Below are positions 28,521 to 42,654 of a stretch of DNA of 64,000 nt, one piece after another (within the stretch, counting starts at the first letter, position 1; each line of letters starts with the position of its first letter). Under the pieces are notes generated by a model. It saw only the letters and a program-made list of their open reading frames with translations. It searched no databases and was not told the DNA's origin. This stretch comes from Trichoplax sp. H2. Taxonomy: Eukaryota > Placozoa > Uniplacotomia > Trichoplacea. The stretch covers positions 62,001 through 126,000 of the forward strand of contig NOWV01000037.1 in NCBI GenBank assembly GCA_003344405.1, written 5' to 3'. Both the position numbers and the translations under genes were made by a program.

Positions 28521-28540
28521 NNNNNNNNNNNNNNNNNNNN
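28521..28540. other. Assembly gap (20 N)
   Basis: Twenty Ns in a row. The length looks like a placeholder, so the true distance across the join is unknown. Confidence 1.
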
Positions 28541-29107
28541 ATTGAAGAAGAAATAGACGGTTATGATTAGATAATCATAAATATTATGATCTGTTAATAT
28601 TGTGAGATTCAATCGTTAATGGACTTCCATTAACGAATGTGTAGAAGTAAGGTACTTAATATGCCAATGACGTGTAATAACCAAATGGCGGTTGTCACAC
28701 TTGTAGGGAATCTGTTAGATCTTAAATTGTTAATTGGAGCTATAATATTATTAGCGCATAATAATATCAATTATCACATATTTGTTCGATAGTAATTAAT
28801 AGGATTACAAAGTTATAGAAAAGACTAAGTTATGTATAAGAATATTTAACAGGTGGAAAAGGTGTAGATTTGATACAAGTATATAAGAGGTTGTAATTTA
28901 CCTCGTTAGAGAGGAGGAAAATACGGAAACCTAATAAAGTTAGTTTAGTAAATTTATCCAGACGCTTCTAGTCCGCCTTTACTGTTGACTGAGGTCCTTC
29001 GCTGAAGTGGAGCGAGTAGTGACGCCTGGTGGCAGTTTTACGGTAGGACAGAGGAGAGTAGGATAAGTGTGGAACGGGAATCCGATTGTTGCAAACGACG
29101 TTGTGAC
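28541..29107. other. Sequence between the gap and the second 160-bp copy
   Basis: No gene seen. Bases 28,960-29,105 are noticeably richer in G and C than their surroundings (a block around GTGGAGCGAGTAGTGACGCC), but they contain no tRNA or other RNA fold that I recognise. Confidence 0.5.
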
Positions 29108-29267
29108 ACCGACCGATCCGATAAGTGATTTTTATGATGCATCAATGTCACTTACAGGAGTAATCCCACTGTCTACTCTCTTCTAATGTGAGTGATCAAC
29201 TTAACTTACTAGCTACTTAGTCACTCCAACTAACTACGGAGAGATTCTGTAAGTAAGACTAACAACT
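29108..29267 (+). repeat. 160-bp direct repeat, copy 2
   Basis: Nearly identical to 28,361-28,520. Other repeats in the window are clearly decayed, so this pair is either recent or an assembly artefact of one locus represented twice. Confidence 0.95.
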
Positions 29268-32200
29268 TCCTCACAAGTATAATAAGCGGCTTGTTGTAAG
29301 ATTAGTTTTATGAGTTTTTACTGCTATTCGTACGACGAAAGTGTAGTGCCTTGTCGTACACGAGAGAAGTATCAACTGAGCGATAAATTTTCTGCTCGGG
29401 CTTATATACAGTCGGCACACGTATAGCTGAAGAAATAATGTAGGGTGAAAAGTTGATAAAATCACAAATATCATCATGATTTCAAAAAACTATCTTAAAT
29501 AAACTTATAAAATAAGTCTCGGAATAGTATGAAATACAATTATATGGGTTTTAGACAAATGAGAGGATTGTATGAGTTGAGGTCTTCATAGTGATATAAA
29601 ATTTCAAATAATCACATCGTATTAGCGATAGTGGTAATACAGTATAATAACTTTTACAAAATCGGAAATAAATTAAATAAATACGATTAGTTCACCTATA
29701 AACGTCTGGAACTAGTATAAAAAAAACAGATAAAATAAAGTGTGCTAAGCTAATAGCTCGCTAACACATTATTGCTCGTATTCGAAAGTATCATAAACAA
29801 AAATAAAGAATAATAACAGTAGCTCACACCCGAAACTAAAGCACAGTACACTATAACGCAAACATCTGTATCTTCTCTAGTGTAATTAATTATATTACAA
29901 TATCAGGGTAAAATCGTACCATGACAGCCGTTAGTACATTAAACTGTACCTAGATGATCCACCGGAATATATGTTGCCAATTTTAATGTTGCAGTTGTAG
30001 AAATAAGGGTAGTATGTTGTTATGATGATCAAAATTGCAGATGGCATGGCTGCAACTATAGATGATTCAATAATTCTTTTAAGATCTCCTAGTAACTATT
30101 TTAGGCTAGAGAAGAGGGACGTAGCATATCTTTGTATCACAATCTAATAAAATTTCGAATTTTCTCCAATTCTTGAGAATTTGTGATCCATTTCATACCT
30201 GCGTAGTTACAGCTCTATTTATTACTATGTTCAAGGTTTTTCGCCGACAGTAACAGTTTAGACTTGAAAATTAATACCTATCCGTTTCATAAGTCACAAT
30301 CTAATATAACATAAATTGATGAGTTCCGGATTATTTTAGTTGTTAAGAATTTCACGATTATTTTTTCTATTTCAATTATTTTCCCGTAGTCCTTCTCTAA
30401 CAGTATGGCATACTAGATTACATCGCAAACAGTTGCTATATATCTAATACATTCTCGTAATAATTTTACTGGTCATGACTTTCTTTTAACTTCAGTACGG
30501 TAATTATCAAGCTATTAGAACGAATATTAAGAGATATGGACTCGTTCAAACAATACTTTAGAATGGTTTAATAGATCAAAAATACATTATTTTAATTATC
30601 AGAAGCTTTTAATCATTGATCTCATTCTTACTGTATCTTTTACTATCATTAATCAACGGTACACTGTTCTATCTGGCTATTCTAATCGTTCCTAGTAATT
30701 GATAATCAGTTACATAAAACGAAAATTAATGCTATTTGTTAAGTTATACGATAAATTGTGCGTTTTAATTGAAAATAAATGTTAATGAAACAAAGGGATC
30801 TACAAGAATTAAAACTCCGCCATAATTTAACAAAACACCTCTATAAATCAATTTAATAATAAGAAGAAATCTTGTATCTTTAATTGTATCTTGATAAAAT
30901 AGTCGGATTTGCATGATATGCAGTAATAAAGAGAATTGAAATATAGTAAAGAATAAATACGTACAAATTATTAATATCAAAAATAAATACGCGTATACTG
31001 ATAATAGTTTCTGCCAAGTTGACAATAACAAGCTACATACTGTATGTACATGACCAGTTACATATGATCTTTCTAAGTGAATGAATGCCCTACGTTAGGA
31101 CGCACCTGTACTTAAGTAAAATTCAATTGTTAAGCTATAAAAATGATACTTTACAGTACAAACATTTTAATCTCGATCATAGAAAGCCCTTTAAATTTAT
31201 TATATTCTATCTATGAATTCCAAGTTACTGCTACGATAATTTTAACAAATTTTCAGGGAAAAATTCGTTTTATACTATTTAATCCCCAATTTTCAAATTA
31301 GATAAGAATTAGTACTGAATTAAGTTTTTCATACATTAATTAAATAAAGGACTAATTTGAACTCGAAAATCATATCCGCACATCAAAATACCATGAAACT
31401 TATTTTTTAAAGTTGATTAAGTTAAATTGAGAAATCGATCGGCAATGATCACAATTTAAATTAGTACAATTTTACAGTAGATTCTAATGCCAACAAAACA
31501 GGACCAATTATATTGTTGGTCCAGCCTACAATTCTTTTATTGTAAATGTACCAACAAAAATATAGTAGAGTTAATATAGCAATTTATTATTTGGCAAATA
31601 CACGATATTGAAATCATGTACTAGTTATTAAATGGTGCACCATTTACGTAATTGTAACAGCATGACATTTTACGCTTAATCTTTACGGGTATTCAAATTA
31701 GAATACGATATAAGAATTGGGCCAATGCTCAGTCAAGTGATATCGAAAAGAACTGGTCGAAGATAGATAAATAATCTTGAAAAAAGTCATTTATTTGACT
31801 TCGATATCGGCATAATTTATAGTCCACCCCTAAGATCAACACTAATCAATTGTCTAGCCGGTATAGCACTCTGAAGTATTTAAATCAAACAACTTCTAGT
31901 TACGCAATAATTACCGTTAGTTTCAATTTTGAAGTACGGAGATTTACAAAATGTACTCACTCATGTCAGTCACTTCCAGCTACTTTCCTGGCGTTGCGAT
32001 GACATGGGTCTGTAGCCATGATATTGATGATGTTCAATGCCAATATACATCGAAATCTTGCGCTTTAGTTGCTCCGTTTTAATCATTTATTCATTTCTTT
32101 TCTTTGCTTTGGCTGTCTGCAATACAACAGACAGATCTGACTACTGTGATCTGAGTATTACATCAATTAGACAGAAATCTTACTTGTCCTTAAAACAGAT

Positions 32201-32812
32201 ACTATAATTTATTTCGCTAATAACCAAACGAACTTCAAATATGAAACTTATACCAATATTAACGCTCGATTGTCCACTTTCATCGAGGTGATTTATCTAT
32301 GACATGCAAACGCCATGCACCACCATGGACTACTCGATACTCGTATATTACCGCACAATATGATGCATAATTCATTCTGTACTAGCAAATGTTACTACAG
32401 ATAAACTACTCTCTTTCGATGTTAATGTTTTCTTCAGAACCGATATAACGTGTTGTGCACGCATACTTTAGTCATCAACATGGTTTGCATTTGGTGGTAC
32501 GTCAATTCACAGCAATCATGCTGTAAATTGAGTTTTTAGTAAAGTCAATATGCCCTATATCGGATGATCGTGTATTCTGCCGTACCGTCTTTAAATAATG
32601 ATCCTAGTGAGTTAAAGGCATGTTTAAGATAATCATGAGTTCATCTATGGTTAAGACATGTTGAAGATTAACATAATATCGACGTTAACGATACTTTAAT
32701 TTTCTTCCACTACTGTAATCCTCCGCAGGCTAACAGTATATACTGTACGTTGCAATGCGGTAGAATATTTGCAAATCGACACGGTAATACAGCAATGAGC
32801 TAGCCGAGGATC
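29268..32812. other. AT-rich intergenic stretch
   Basis: About 3.5 kb with no supported gene. A perfect 7-bp stem with an 8-nt loop (GGACCAA...TTGGTCC) sits at 31,501-31,522. A 46-codon ATG frame at 31,951-32,091 has no features that I recognise. Confidence 0.45.
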
Positions 32813-33470
32813 TAAAACTGGCTTCAGGTTAATTTAATTATGGGATACCTTTTAGCGTATCATCAAGTCTATGCTAACGGAACAATGCAGTGCGATCGAT
32901 GTTTGATCAATTATAGTATACCATCCATATGTAGTATTAATGCAATGCTGTAAGAGGTTGAAGTAGACTATTAAGAACTCTGTAATTGAGAAATTGTCTT
33001 ATTTAGTTTATTTAAACGTTACTCGCAAGCATGAGAGCAGTGCATAAAAACTGGTTAAGGTTAATTAACGATACAGTGCGGTCCAGTGTCCTTTAAAAAT
33101 CAACCCGAAACCCGGCTCTTGGACGGGATTTGGGTTAAGAATTTCTGACGTGATACAGTGTTTGTACAGCGACTGCACCCATTTCGGACTAGAAAATCAA
33201 CCATTTTATCGGGTTCGGGTTGCATTTTCACTCTATTTCAGGGCTCTAGTACGATCGATGTTGGATTAATATACTATGCTATATTGTACTATCCATGTGT
33301 AGTATTAATGTAGTGATCCAAGAGGTTGCAGTACATAATGAACTACTCCGTATTAGAGAAATCACCTTATTTACTTTATTTATTTAAGCAGTAGTCTCGA
33401 CTGGCGAGCATGAAAGCCATGCAAAAACTGGTTAAGCTTAATGACAGGATACCTTTTAGCTTTGTAATGA
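32813..33470 (+). repeat. Tandem repeat, ~230-bp unit, interrupted by a palindromic element
   Basis: The landmark AAACTGG.T.AGGTTAAT occurs near 32,815, 33,048 and 33,425. The landmarks CGATCGATGTT, GTAGTATTAATG and AGAGGTTG each occur in both units. The first spacing is about 233 bp and the second about 377 bp. The excess in the second unit corresponds to the palindromic element at 33,096-33,228. The units are moderately diverged. Confidence 0.75.
33096..33228 (+). mobile_element. Small palindromic (foldback) element nested in a tandem repeat
   Basis: The left end reads AAAATCAACCCGAAACCCGG. The right end read on the opposite strand is AAAATGCAACCCGAACCCGA. The element is about 133 bp, has no coding capacity, and splits the second unit of the 230-bp tandem repeat. 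AACCCGAA-type short foldback elements are common in eukaryotic genomes; assignment to a family is inference. Confidence 0.6.
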
Positions 33471-33565
33471 CCGAGTAAAGAGTCTCCAGTAGTTACTTTT
33501 AGCCACCTACACTGTCCTACAGTTACTGTAATACTCATGTCACTCTGTCCACCTCTCTATCCGTA

Positions 33566-33935
33566 ATCATTTAGTAAAGTAAAAGTCAATCTTGGGAGAT
33601 TTAGTCGTTTATGATCGAACTCACTGAGATTAAAGCGGAGGTTAAACAAGATCATATAACCTCCGACATCCGACCCTGTTAATGGTATATCATCATTTAG
33701 TTTAGTAAATGGTCAATCTAATCACGGACTTGAAAGATCTACTTTCGTAGTCCACGATCGAACTCACTGAGATTAAAGCGGAGGTTGAACCAGATCATAC
33801 AACCTCCGACATCCGACCCTGTTAATAGTATATCATCATTTAGTTTAGTAAATGGTCAATCTAATCACGGACTTGGAAGATCTACTTTAGTAGTCCACGA
33901 TCGAATTCACAGAGAAGGAAGCGGAGTTCGTAGTA
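33566..33935 (+). repeat. Tandem repeat, ~126-143-bp unit, about 2.7 copies
   Basis: ATCATTTAGT...AGTCAATC/GGTCAATC starts at 33,566, 33,692 and 33,835. Each start is followed by GATCGAACTCACTGAGATTA or close variants. The first two units continue into AACCTCCGACATCCGACCC; the third unit is truncated. An open frame at 33,785-34,000 arises from the repeat and is not called as a gene. Confidence 0.85.
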
Positions 33936-35377
33936 GACCAAAATCATCCATGCATCATCCGATACATTCGATATTCAAATTTTTGCATCAATTTGTATAA
34001 AATTGATCGCAAATGGTTTTAATATGTAGTAAGAGATCTATCTGTATAGGAAGGTTGAGAACGATTGGTCTTTTTTAAGCGCTTAACTTGTCGTTTTTAC
34101 TATTCAAGCATATCGAAGAAAACGGATCGCATTGTACAATGTACACTGTAGGGTGTATCGCAAATGAACGATTTACATGGGCGAGGAATCAGATGTTTGC
34201 CCTAACCCTTCAAACTAAGAAATATCCAAATAAGATAAAATTGACTTCGGTTCAATAGTATCCGCTCCTATTTGAAGACGGCCAGTTGAACAAAATGAAA
34301 GTCCTCCATGTTGTAACATTATAATCTTATATAGAAGATGCCTAGTATAGTAATATCCTAATATACGAATACTTATCATATACCGTTTAAGTACTGTATT
34401 GTATTACATTCATAATGTACGACATCATGACTACATATAGACGACATGCTATACATATAAAGACATTATTTCAATCCCATCTAAAACCTATAAATACCCT
34501 TGTACGCTAACTCGTTAGTCAGTTCCTACATTCCTGCTATCTCAAATACCTTATCTATAACAACCATATCATTGTTAGCCTGTAACTTGTATCTCAATAA
34601 AATCCTTTATACCTTCTATCATCGTCTACCTTAAAATACTTTACGCTACTTAAAGAAGATATTATTTCATGTTAGATACGCTTGCGTCTACGATGAGAAA
34701 TTGGCAGACGATCTGCGCATTATCATACAGTACTGTACAGTACAGTACTGTACCGTAGAAATATAGTGTACTGTACACTGTACACTGTAGAGGATAGGAC
34801 AGGACCTGAACTGGACATGCTCATTCGGATAGACAGACTTTCCATACCAGATTAGGCTGAAAATGTCGAAAAAGAGACCTTCAGTATGGATCTTCCGTGT
34901 CTGTTTTCCAGATCGCTCGTATTAATTTAAATATTGTTGATGATCTAAATTGACTGCTTTCAAGTAGAGCTTGACAATAGACCAATGGAATACAATGTAA
35001 TATTACTTAAGTTAGAAAAAAATCAGTCCATTCAGAATCGATAGTTTGCATACTAAAGTACTGTTATAATGCAATGTTTGACACAATTTGTTAACGAAAG
35101 GATACCGAGTGCCTGTCCGTCCGAAAACTGTCCAGTGTCCACTTGTCCAGGCTAGGCCGACGGTAATTGGTACTGTTGGGAGTAAAGATGACGCATGCGT
35201 AGTGAAACGAAGGTGGAGCAGTTTTCACACAGCGCTGGCTAGGTTAATTTTTGTCGACTTGATAAAGGTCAAGAAATGGAGGCAACTTGTGTTCGCTCTC
35301 GACTTGAAAAGTAATCACTATCCAATTGGGATTATCGTTAAAGGGAATAAGTAAGCTGTTCAGGTTAACGCTTCAAC
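33936..35377. other. Upstream region of Sec15 with a short palindrome array
   Basis: No gene is supported. At about 34,727-34,792 the strings CAGTACTGTACAGTACAGTA and GTACACTGTACACTGTAGAG form a TACTGTAC-type palindrome cluster, like the larger one at 49.7 kb. Bases 35,085-35,360 are GC-richer and open in one frame but out of frame with Sec15; they are probably 5' leader or promoter. Confidence 0.5.
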
Positions 35378-38300
35378 ATGAGCGAAAGAGACCGTTTACC
35401 ACAATCTCATGTCACGCATATTGATCATTTGTTAACTGAAATCGAATCTAGCGATGGTCCATTAAGTCCTACTCTCAGGTAAATCAATCATGAAATAATC
35501 AAGACTCAACTTGAAATGTTAACACAACATCAACACCTGTCGATATTCTAGCTGTGGAAATCATTTTCAATACTGTCTAGGCTGATATTAGTCTCTGGCT
35601 ACCCAATACGATTTGTACTGCAATAAATAACTTGTATAGGATGGAAGTAAACGTTACTTATTTCTCATTCATCTGAACCCCGTTCTATCTCACTACATTC
35701 TGAAAAATAGCAATGGCTGATGACAGCTAACATGTTTCATCGCTAATCTCATCTACTTTATAAGTGATGTTGAAGAAGCGACTGCAATTCATAACTATGT
35801 TGTTATCATAGTCGTAGTGCTTAATATTTTTATACTATTCTATAGGCTTGTGCCATGTATTCGTCGATAAAAATCAGCATGTATTGTACAATGTTCTGTA
35901 CGTCATCAATGCGTTTTAAGTACACAAGGTTACTTTTATTGTTGTAACGGAATTTGGTGCCGCAGAACATCATGCTAATATCATCTCCTATTTTCTTGTC
36001 ATTGACAGGGCTGTCTATGAGAACAATTTAGATGAAGAATTTAACCAAAAGTTACAAAACCGAGTCAAGACTTATGATAAAGATATCGAACGATTATGCA
36101 ATTACCATTACCATGGCTTTATAGAATCTGTTAGTGAGCTATTAAGGGTCAAGACTGATGTCAGAAACTTAAAGGTCTGATCAACATCTTTAAGAATAAA
36201 GAAATGATTTATAAATATTAGCATAAGATATTTGTACCTTTGGACAATAAATTGATGTTAATCATTGCTATTACAGTCAAACATCACTGGATCCAATTTA
36301 GCCTTGCAGGAATCCGGAAAGCAGGTTGAGTCATTAGCTCTGTTATCACTTCCGTTTACGATTAATGATAATCTACTGCTGACTACTGCATGTTTGTAGC
36401 ATTTATATTCTTATTTAGGATGCAGTTAAGTTGATCGAGTATTTTGTATCTTTCAGCTATTAACAAAGTGCGAAGATCTTCTACGCTTACGCAAGATACA
36501 GAGGAATATTATTGTTGCAATTGAAGCTTTACAAAAGTGTTTACCAGGTACTAATAAAGCGTCTTTTGTTATAGCATGAGTAAAACTAGCCATACCCTGG
36601 CGTAACTGTATGTATCAAATGTGACATTCTTATAATAGGCTAATGATATATTATTGCTCTATTAGATGCTCTACCTTTAATTTATCTGCCATCAATTACT
36701 AACAATAGTATGAATCAGTTGTATACTTACCTGTAATTCTCCATTGAATTAGTTCGTTATGGGTTGTTACAGTGTAATGTAGATTGTATATATTAATATA
36801 GAATATTTAGGCATCATATATAATAAACATATATATAGACACCGATGTAGACTTGTTAGCGATAATGTATGACGTTCTTCTCGACGTTATTTGTAGTTTT
36901 GGAACTATATGCAAAGTTAAACGAGCAGATGGAAAAGAAAAGGTATGATTCCAGTTACAAGGACTTTTCTTCATCTATTCATGATCTCTATGTTTATAGT
37001 AAATTGTTAACTTAATATCTTTGGAGCACAACTCTGAAAGCAGTAAATTACAACTTTATGCGTGCTATTCGTTACAGATTCTATCCTGCCTTGAAAACTT
37101 TGGAACTACTAGAACATCAACACCTACCTCATATTGACAGGTACAAACACATAAGCGCAAATTCTCTTTTAATAGTACCTCCATTTTTATTTAATCTCTC
37201 TATCATCCTTCTGATCGTGTTTGGGCTCATTTTGCATATTTCAGCTATCGATTTACTGAAATGATGAAAGAATGTATCCCGGTTATAACTAAAAATATAG
37301 AACTAGCTTCAAAATCGGACCTACAGGTTTATACGACTTTTTATAATACTTACTGTTTCATGAGTAACACACATACATACATACAAGTAAGCATAAATGT
37401 TTATATGTACGTATTGCTAACGCCTAGGATTTCCTTGAAAATATTCGGCATAAATCTGAATTAATAGGTAGCATGTCCATGCGTGAGGTAACCATAGTAT
37501 GCAAGCGTATAATTCCAGATAAAAGAATAAAAATTGAATATTTTCGGTATTTGTAAGAGTACTGTACATGACTTTTTATCTTCTTTTGTGTGCATAGACC
37601 GAAACTCACAGCAGCCTCAATATCGTGCATGATAAGGCCACGGAGAATTCTGAAGTACGACATTTTTTCGGATATAATAACAAAATATTACTTGTGTCCA
37701 ATTTTTAAAATTAATTTTAGGAAGAGGAGAAAAGTGTTCAAGATCTTGTTGATTTTTCTCCCTTATACCGCTGTTTGCATACTCATACTGTGCTGGTTAG
37801 TTTCACTTGTTTAATTCATTAAATGATCTTGATTTATTCCTATAAATAAATCTTTATTAAAGAAAAAAAGTGATCAGTTCTAACATACAGCTATTTACTA
37901 TGCAGGGATCACGAGAATATTTTGAAATGTATTATCGTGAACAACGAGAAAATCAAGCTAGATTAGTATTGCAACCTCAAGGAATTCAGGTAACTTGAAT
38001 ATGCTCAGCTAGTGTGTGTAAATTTTATACTTTATCCTAAAATGGTATAGTCACGCTGATATTGTATTTGAATTTCCATTATCAGAATGAATCACTAGAT
38101 AGCTATCGTAGCTACTTTCATCAAATTGTTGGGTATGTGCACTAGTTCTACTCTAGTTTTTAATAGCGGTGCATATGAAGTAATGCGCTGATTGCTGCAA
38201 TTTCATTTTGATATCTTATTCCATATACAGGTTTTTTGTAGTTGAAAATACTGTTCTCCATACAACTAGAGGATTAGTTACAAGGTATGGCACATTATGA

Positions 38301-41300
38301 AGCTTTTTGGTTAATTTTATCAATTTCAGTTTTATCTTGATTGATGTTGAAATCATCTTCCTATTTTTCGTTTGTTTTTAGAAACACAATTCAACTTTTA
38401 TGGGACTTGGCTTTACAAAAGATAACGAGCGTTGTGCGCGTTCAATTCGTAAGGATATTAAATTTTCTTGTTAAAGTATTTTACTCCTGTAGACTTATAT
38501 AACTTTGAGTTTTTGACAAATTTAAAATCAAAATAGCTGCATTGCAAGGATTCAAAAACTATTCTTGATGTTAAAGAACTGATGGTGTGCTTTTGTAATA
38601 CTTTAGCTGTAAGTGAAATCTTGTAGGAGGAACACAACGATACGTTTCTATATTTTACATAGTGTTTATATAATAGAATCTAGAATTTATTTATTTAGTC
38701 CGCATTTGCAGATTCTTAGTACATTACTTTTGTTCTAGGGTTATGGCTTTAGTGTTTCGAAGTTACACGATATCCTAATGGAAGCCAGGTAAAATATAGA
38801 TTCTTTTCACTAGCCATCATAAAAAGCTCTTATATCTAACCGTTAATTGCATATTTTTCCAATACAGCGATGCTTACAATGATAAGCTCTTAACAGAATG
38901 GAAAGATAAATTTCTGTAAGTATCCAAAGATGATATAATAATCGTTACCCATTGGCTTGTGTCGAAATATTCACAAACTTTGTCTATCCTGTATTGAAAC
39001 ATTCTATTTTCCAGAATTATTTTTCAATCCGATAACTACACTCCTATCACTGTGAATGATAATAAAGATTATTGGCGAAATATTGAAGAGTTTCCTTTTA
39101 AACCTAGTAAAGATATTACTAGGAAGGTATTTTGCAAAGTCAATAACTTTTTACGTGCACACTCTAGATGGACTAACTTTCTTGAAAGTTCATTAATTTA
39201 TGTTTATATTCAATTATTTATACTATTGCAGGATAGTTATCCAATGACGTTGCCGTTCTCATCATTGGTTCTTAACATCTATAAAGAGGTGAGTCCTAAT
39301 CTCCTAGTAGTTGCTGAAGATGCAGTAAACACGTCAGTTTATAATCGACTTATACGTAGAAATGTATATTCTTCCGTTTAGATAAAGCGATTTATCGTAA
39401 CATCGGTGAAATTTGCCGATAATTTGAACTTAAGGTAATTAAGCTGCTAAATAGGAAATAATTAATGTTGTGCAACTATTTTGATATTCTTATGAAATTA
39501 ACTGAATTATATTTTCAACAAAATTTATTAGCCTTACTGATATCGATGATAAACTTCGCAAGTCAACTAATGATCTTTTAACTAAAACATTGACGGGTTA
39601 GCTAATGACCGCATAATAATGTGATATAGCATTTACAAATAATATCTTACATTTTCAAGTTATAAAGTAGATTCTACTAGGTATAACAGTGAGACTTAGA
39701 TGCTTTGAAAGTAATTCCCAAATTTTATTAATGTTTGATGTTTGACAGATGTAATGGATGAATTTGTTGAAAAGCCCTTCTTGCACTTATCTCAGGTATT
39801 AAACCGGAAACATTAAAAATATCAAATACCGTACTGTAAAATTTTGATGAAATTTATCTTTCTATACATTATTGTTATAGTTGACCCAGCTATCTCACAA
39901 CACGGTCTATCTAGAAAAAGCTTGCGGGAATTTAGAGCAGTACATATCATCAATTACCGGGTACGATACAAGTGTGTTGGTAATGCGCAATTAGCGTTAA
40001 TTCTGCATATTTAATATTTATCAGCTCTACGTTGTATTAATCGTTCAATAGGGCTGTTAGCGATGGGATACACGTAACACGACTTTATGGTACTTCTACG
40101 TTTTCGGTAAGTTGATGTTCAACTTTGCTTGCTCGCACACTTTTGCTAGTTCACTACACTAACTACTAGATGAGTTCGTAATGACCCTAATCTTACATTG
40201 TCTTCACTATAAATTTAAATATATGATCCACGACTAGGATGCTCGTCAAAAAGCAGAGGATAGGATTTACATACTTTTAAATAAAAAGTTGGATGAATTC
40301 TTTGATTTAGGTTTGAAATAATGAATGAAATATGCCAAGATATTTTCGATCTGCTAATGAACTATTTGTATTAAATAGCTAATTACGACTGGACTGCAAC
40401 GGAGGGTAGGCACCGTCCTAGCGGCTACATGGATGACCTCTTAGCATATTTGCGAGATGCATTGAGTACTTTAATTTCTTTGCCGGTACACACATTATTA
40501 TGCTTTAACTAATGATTATTGCTATTGAATATCACTCTATATTATATCCTAACTTTATTTTATTGTGTTATATGTAGAACAATGTTGCTATTTCTGCATG
40601 TATATCTTCTTGCAAACACATTTGTGAAAGGCTTAAGGGTTTTCTGAAAAGTGATGAAATCAAGCAAATTAACGTTAACGGACTTAAGCACTTTAAAGAA
40701 GATTTACAAGTTTGTCTTGGTATGTCATTGCAGTGCCCTTCGTTGTGCTTGTGTAATGTAGTATTGCCTGATTTCTCAAATAATTTTTTTCGTTTTGTCT
40801 TCAAATTCTATGACTGTAGAATTTGCTAAAGCCCCGTTACCTCATGTAAATTCGATTTCTTTAACAACAACTTTCTTAGAAGTCGAACAGGTGAAACCGT
40901 TATCTTGTAAACATATGATATCAATCCACAACAATTCATACATTATAATTGAATGCAACAGCTAATTATCAGTATACCTGTAGATTTTAGATTTAATAAT
41001 AAATGAAGACTGGAGCTCTTTCTTTACTGATTTCAACCAACCTACCAGTAAATATCAATGTGTCAGCGTGACGCTACTGTTATCGTTGTTGGAAAAGTAC
41101 GTACAACGAACGCTTTTTGTTTAGTAAAATACTCAGCCAATATTATACTTGTTTGGTAAGTTGCGATGTTTTACTAAATCGAGAAATTGCATCATTTTGT
41201 ACAGGATAAAAGAAGGAGAAGGTCGAAAAACTATCTTTTCTTTTAAAAGAGCCGATCGAGATCGTAAGAAATTCTACGAAAACTTGATTAGGCGCCTTAA

Positions 41301-41352
41301 GCCAATGTGTCCCAGCAACGTTACTGAACCTGACCGATCGGTGGAGTCATAA
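35378..41352 (+). CDS. Sec15: Exocyst complex subunit Sec15 (EXOC6/EXOC6B orthologue), 30 exons
   Basis: Sec15 is the exocyst subunit that binds Rab GTPases on secretory vesicles and helps tether them to the plasma membrane. The ATG has an in-frame TAA 12 nt upstream. Exons: 35378-35478, 36009-36174, 36277-36324, 36457-36547, 36897-36942, 37078-37140, 37245-37326, 37428-37487, 37598-37654, 37721-37795, 37906-37989, 38086-38132, 38231-38284, 38382-38448, 38537-38608, 38739-38788, 38868-38915, 39015-39126, 39232-39288, 39382-39434, 39532-39596, 39749-39795, 39881-39960, 40061-40106, 40238-40310, 40379-40485, 40578-40719, 40820-40890, 40984-41096, 41205-41352. All phases agree; the product is 774 residues, against about 800 in vertebrates. 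Family landmarks read through the whole length: YPALKTLE.LEH, QDLVDFSP.YRCLH, ARLVLQP, SYF.QIVGFFVVE, SDNY.PI, RKSTN.LLT.TL, the NYDW segment and the C-terminal RKKFYENLIRRL. The first exon is divergent, as is usual. Confidence 0.95.
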
Positions 41353-42654
41353 TGTATATCTTTTGCTAGGTCATCTTTGTAAACAACTGGAACTACAAAC
41401 AACAATTTCTTAACTTCAGTAATACCGCTAACTCGATGACATGGTACTATCGTGCATTTTTTGTTTGTATAAAATGAAGATTAAGGTTAAATATATTCAA
41501 GTTACTATAATCAGTGTTTAACCATACTAAGCGTATGTGGTGCGAATAGTAACGATACGCGTAGACTTGTACATTCATGATCCTTTGTGGAGGCTCTTTT
41601 CGTTGCATGATGTTCAAGTGAACGTAGCAATGAATTAATTACATACGAACAGTAACGGCTATTATTTGCACTATTATCAAATATACCAGACATATTTTAC
41701 AAATATACGTATAAGGTTGAGTCCATTTAGATTGCACATGTAAATAGGAACTACATTTTATTCTGATGATAAGACAGAATGAATAATTATCGTCGACCGT
41801 AAGAATAACGTTATTCTTTAATAAAAGAATGCTTTACATCAAGTGTAATCTTACATTGGATGACACATCGTTAATTGCGGTTACTTAGATTTCAATAAAG
41901 TTGTGCTCTGAAGACGTACAATTTACCTCGAACAATTTAATGATTGTACATGATGATATTCTAAGATAATTACACATAGACAAATCTATCCTCTTTTAAG
42001 AGAATACTTTCTAAATAATTCTGGTAATATTCTAGTAATATTTTTCTATACAACGGTGTTTTTAATCATTCGTCTATCTGTTATTGTGGACTGGCTTAGA
42101 AATACCGTAGTGGTATAAAAATCTACTGATTGTAATTATTTGTTCATCACTAGCTAATTTTCAACACCATAGCATTGAAAATCTAGTCTTGTCACACAAT
42201 GCTCTTGAATATCTGTCATTACAAATAATAAATCATTTCTTTTAAGTTGTTTAGTATTACAATACTACGAAAGTACAGTATATCTCTCGAGTAATGTATC
42301 ATCATGAATTAGCTGCATTTACACCCAATGTGAAAATTGTACCAAATGACTTTTATGCTTTTCTTCTATACGTGTAGACGTGTATGTGTTTATACTCTTA
42401 TTAATTACGCAATCAATTAACGATTGCTTTTGATTATTTCAGCGATGGAGCCAGCCAACCTTGCTGTAATCATGAAAAGTTATGACAGTTCTAATAAATA
42501 TTCGTATCTATTATAGTAGATATCGCTTAGTAAGCGAATTGCTATCAGGCATAGAAAGTAGTTAATAATTATTACTATAGGCATTGCAGTTATAGAGCTG
42601 ATGCTTTTCTGTGCTACAGTAGTATGATCGAATTACTTATAAGTGTTGTAAAAG
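41353..42654. other. Convergent intergenic region between Sec15 and RhoBTB
   Basis: About 1.3 kb holding the 3' ends of two converging genes. AATAAA at 41,894-41,899 is a possible plus-strand polyadenylation signal for Sec15. No further gene is supported; the 60-codon minus frame at 41,511-41,693 looks like chance. Confidence 0.5.

Noticed and set aside
35088-35354. 88-codon open frame just upstream of Sec15
   Set aside because: It has no ATG at its start, is out of frame with Sec15, and an in-frame stop precedes the Sec15 ATG. It is probably leader sequence of higher GC.
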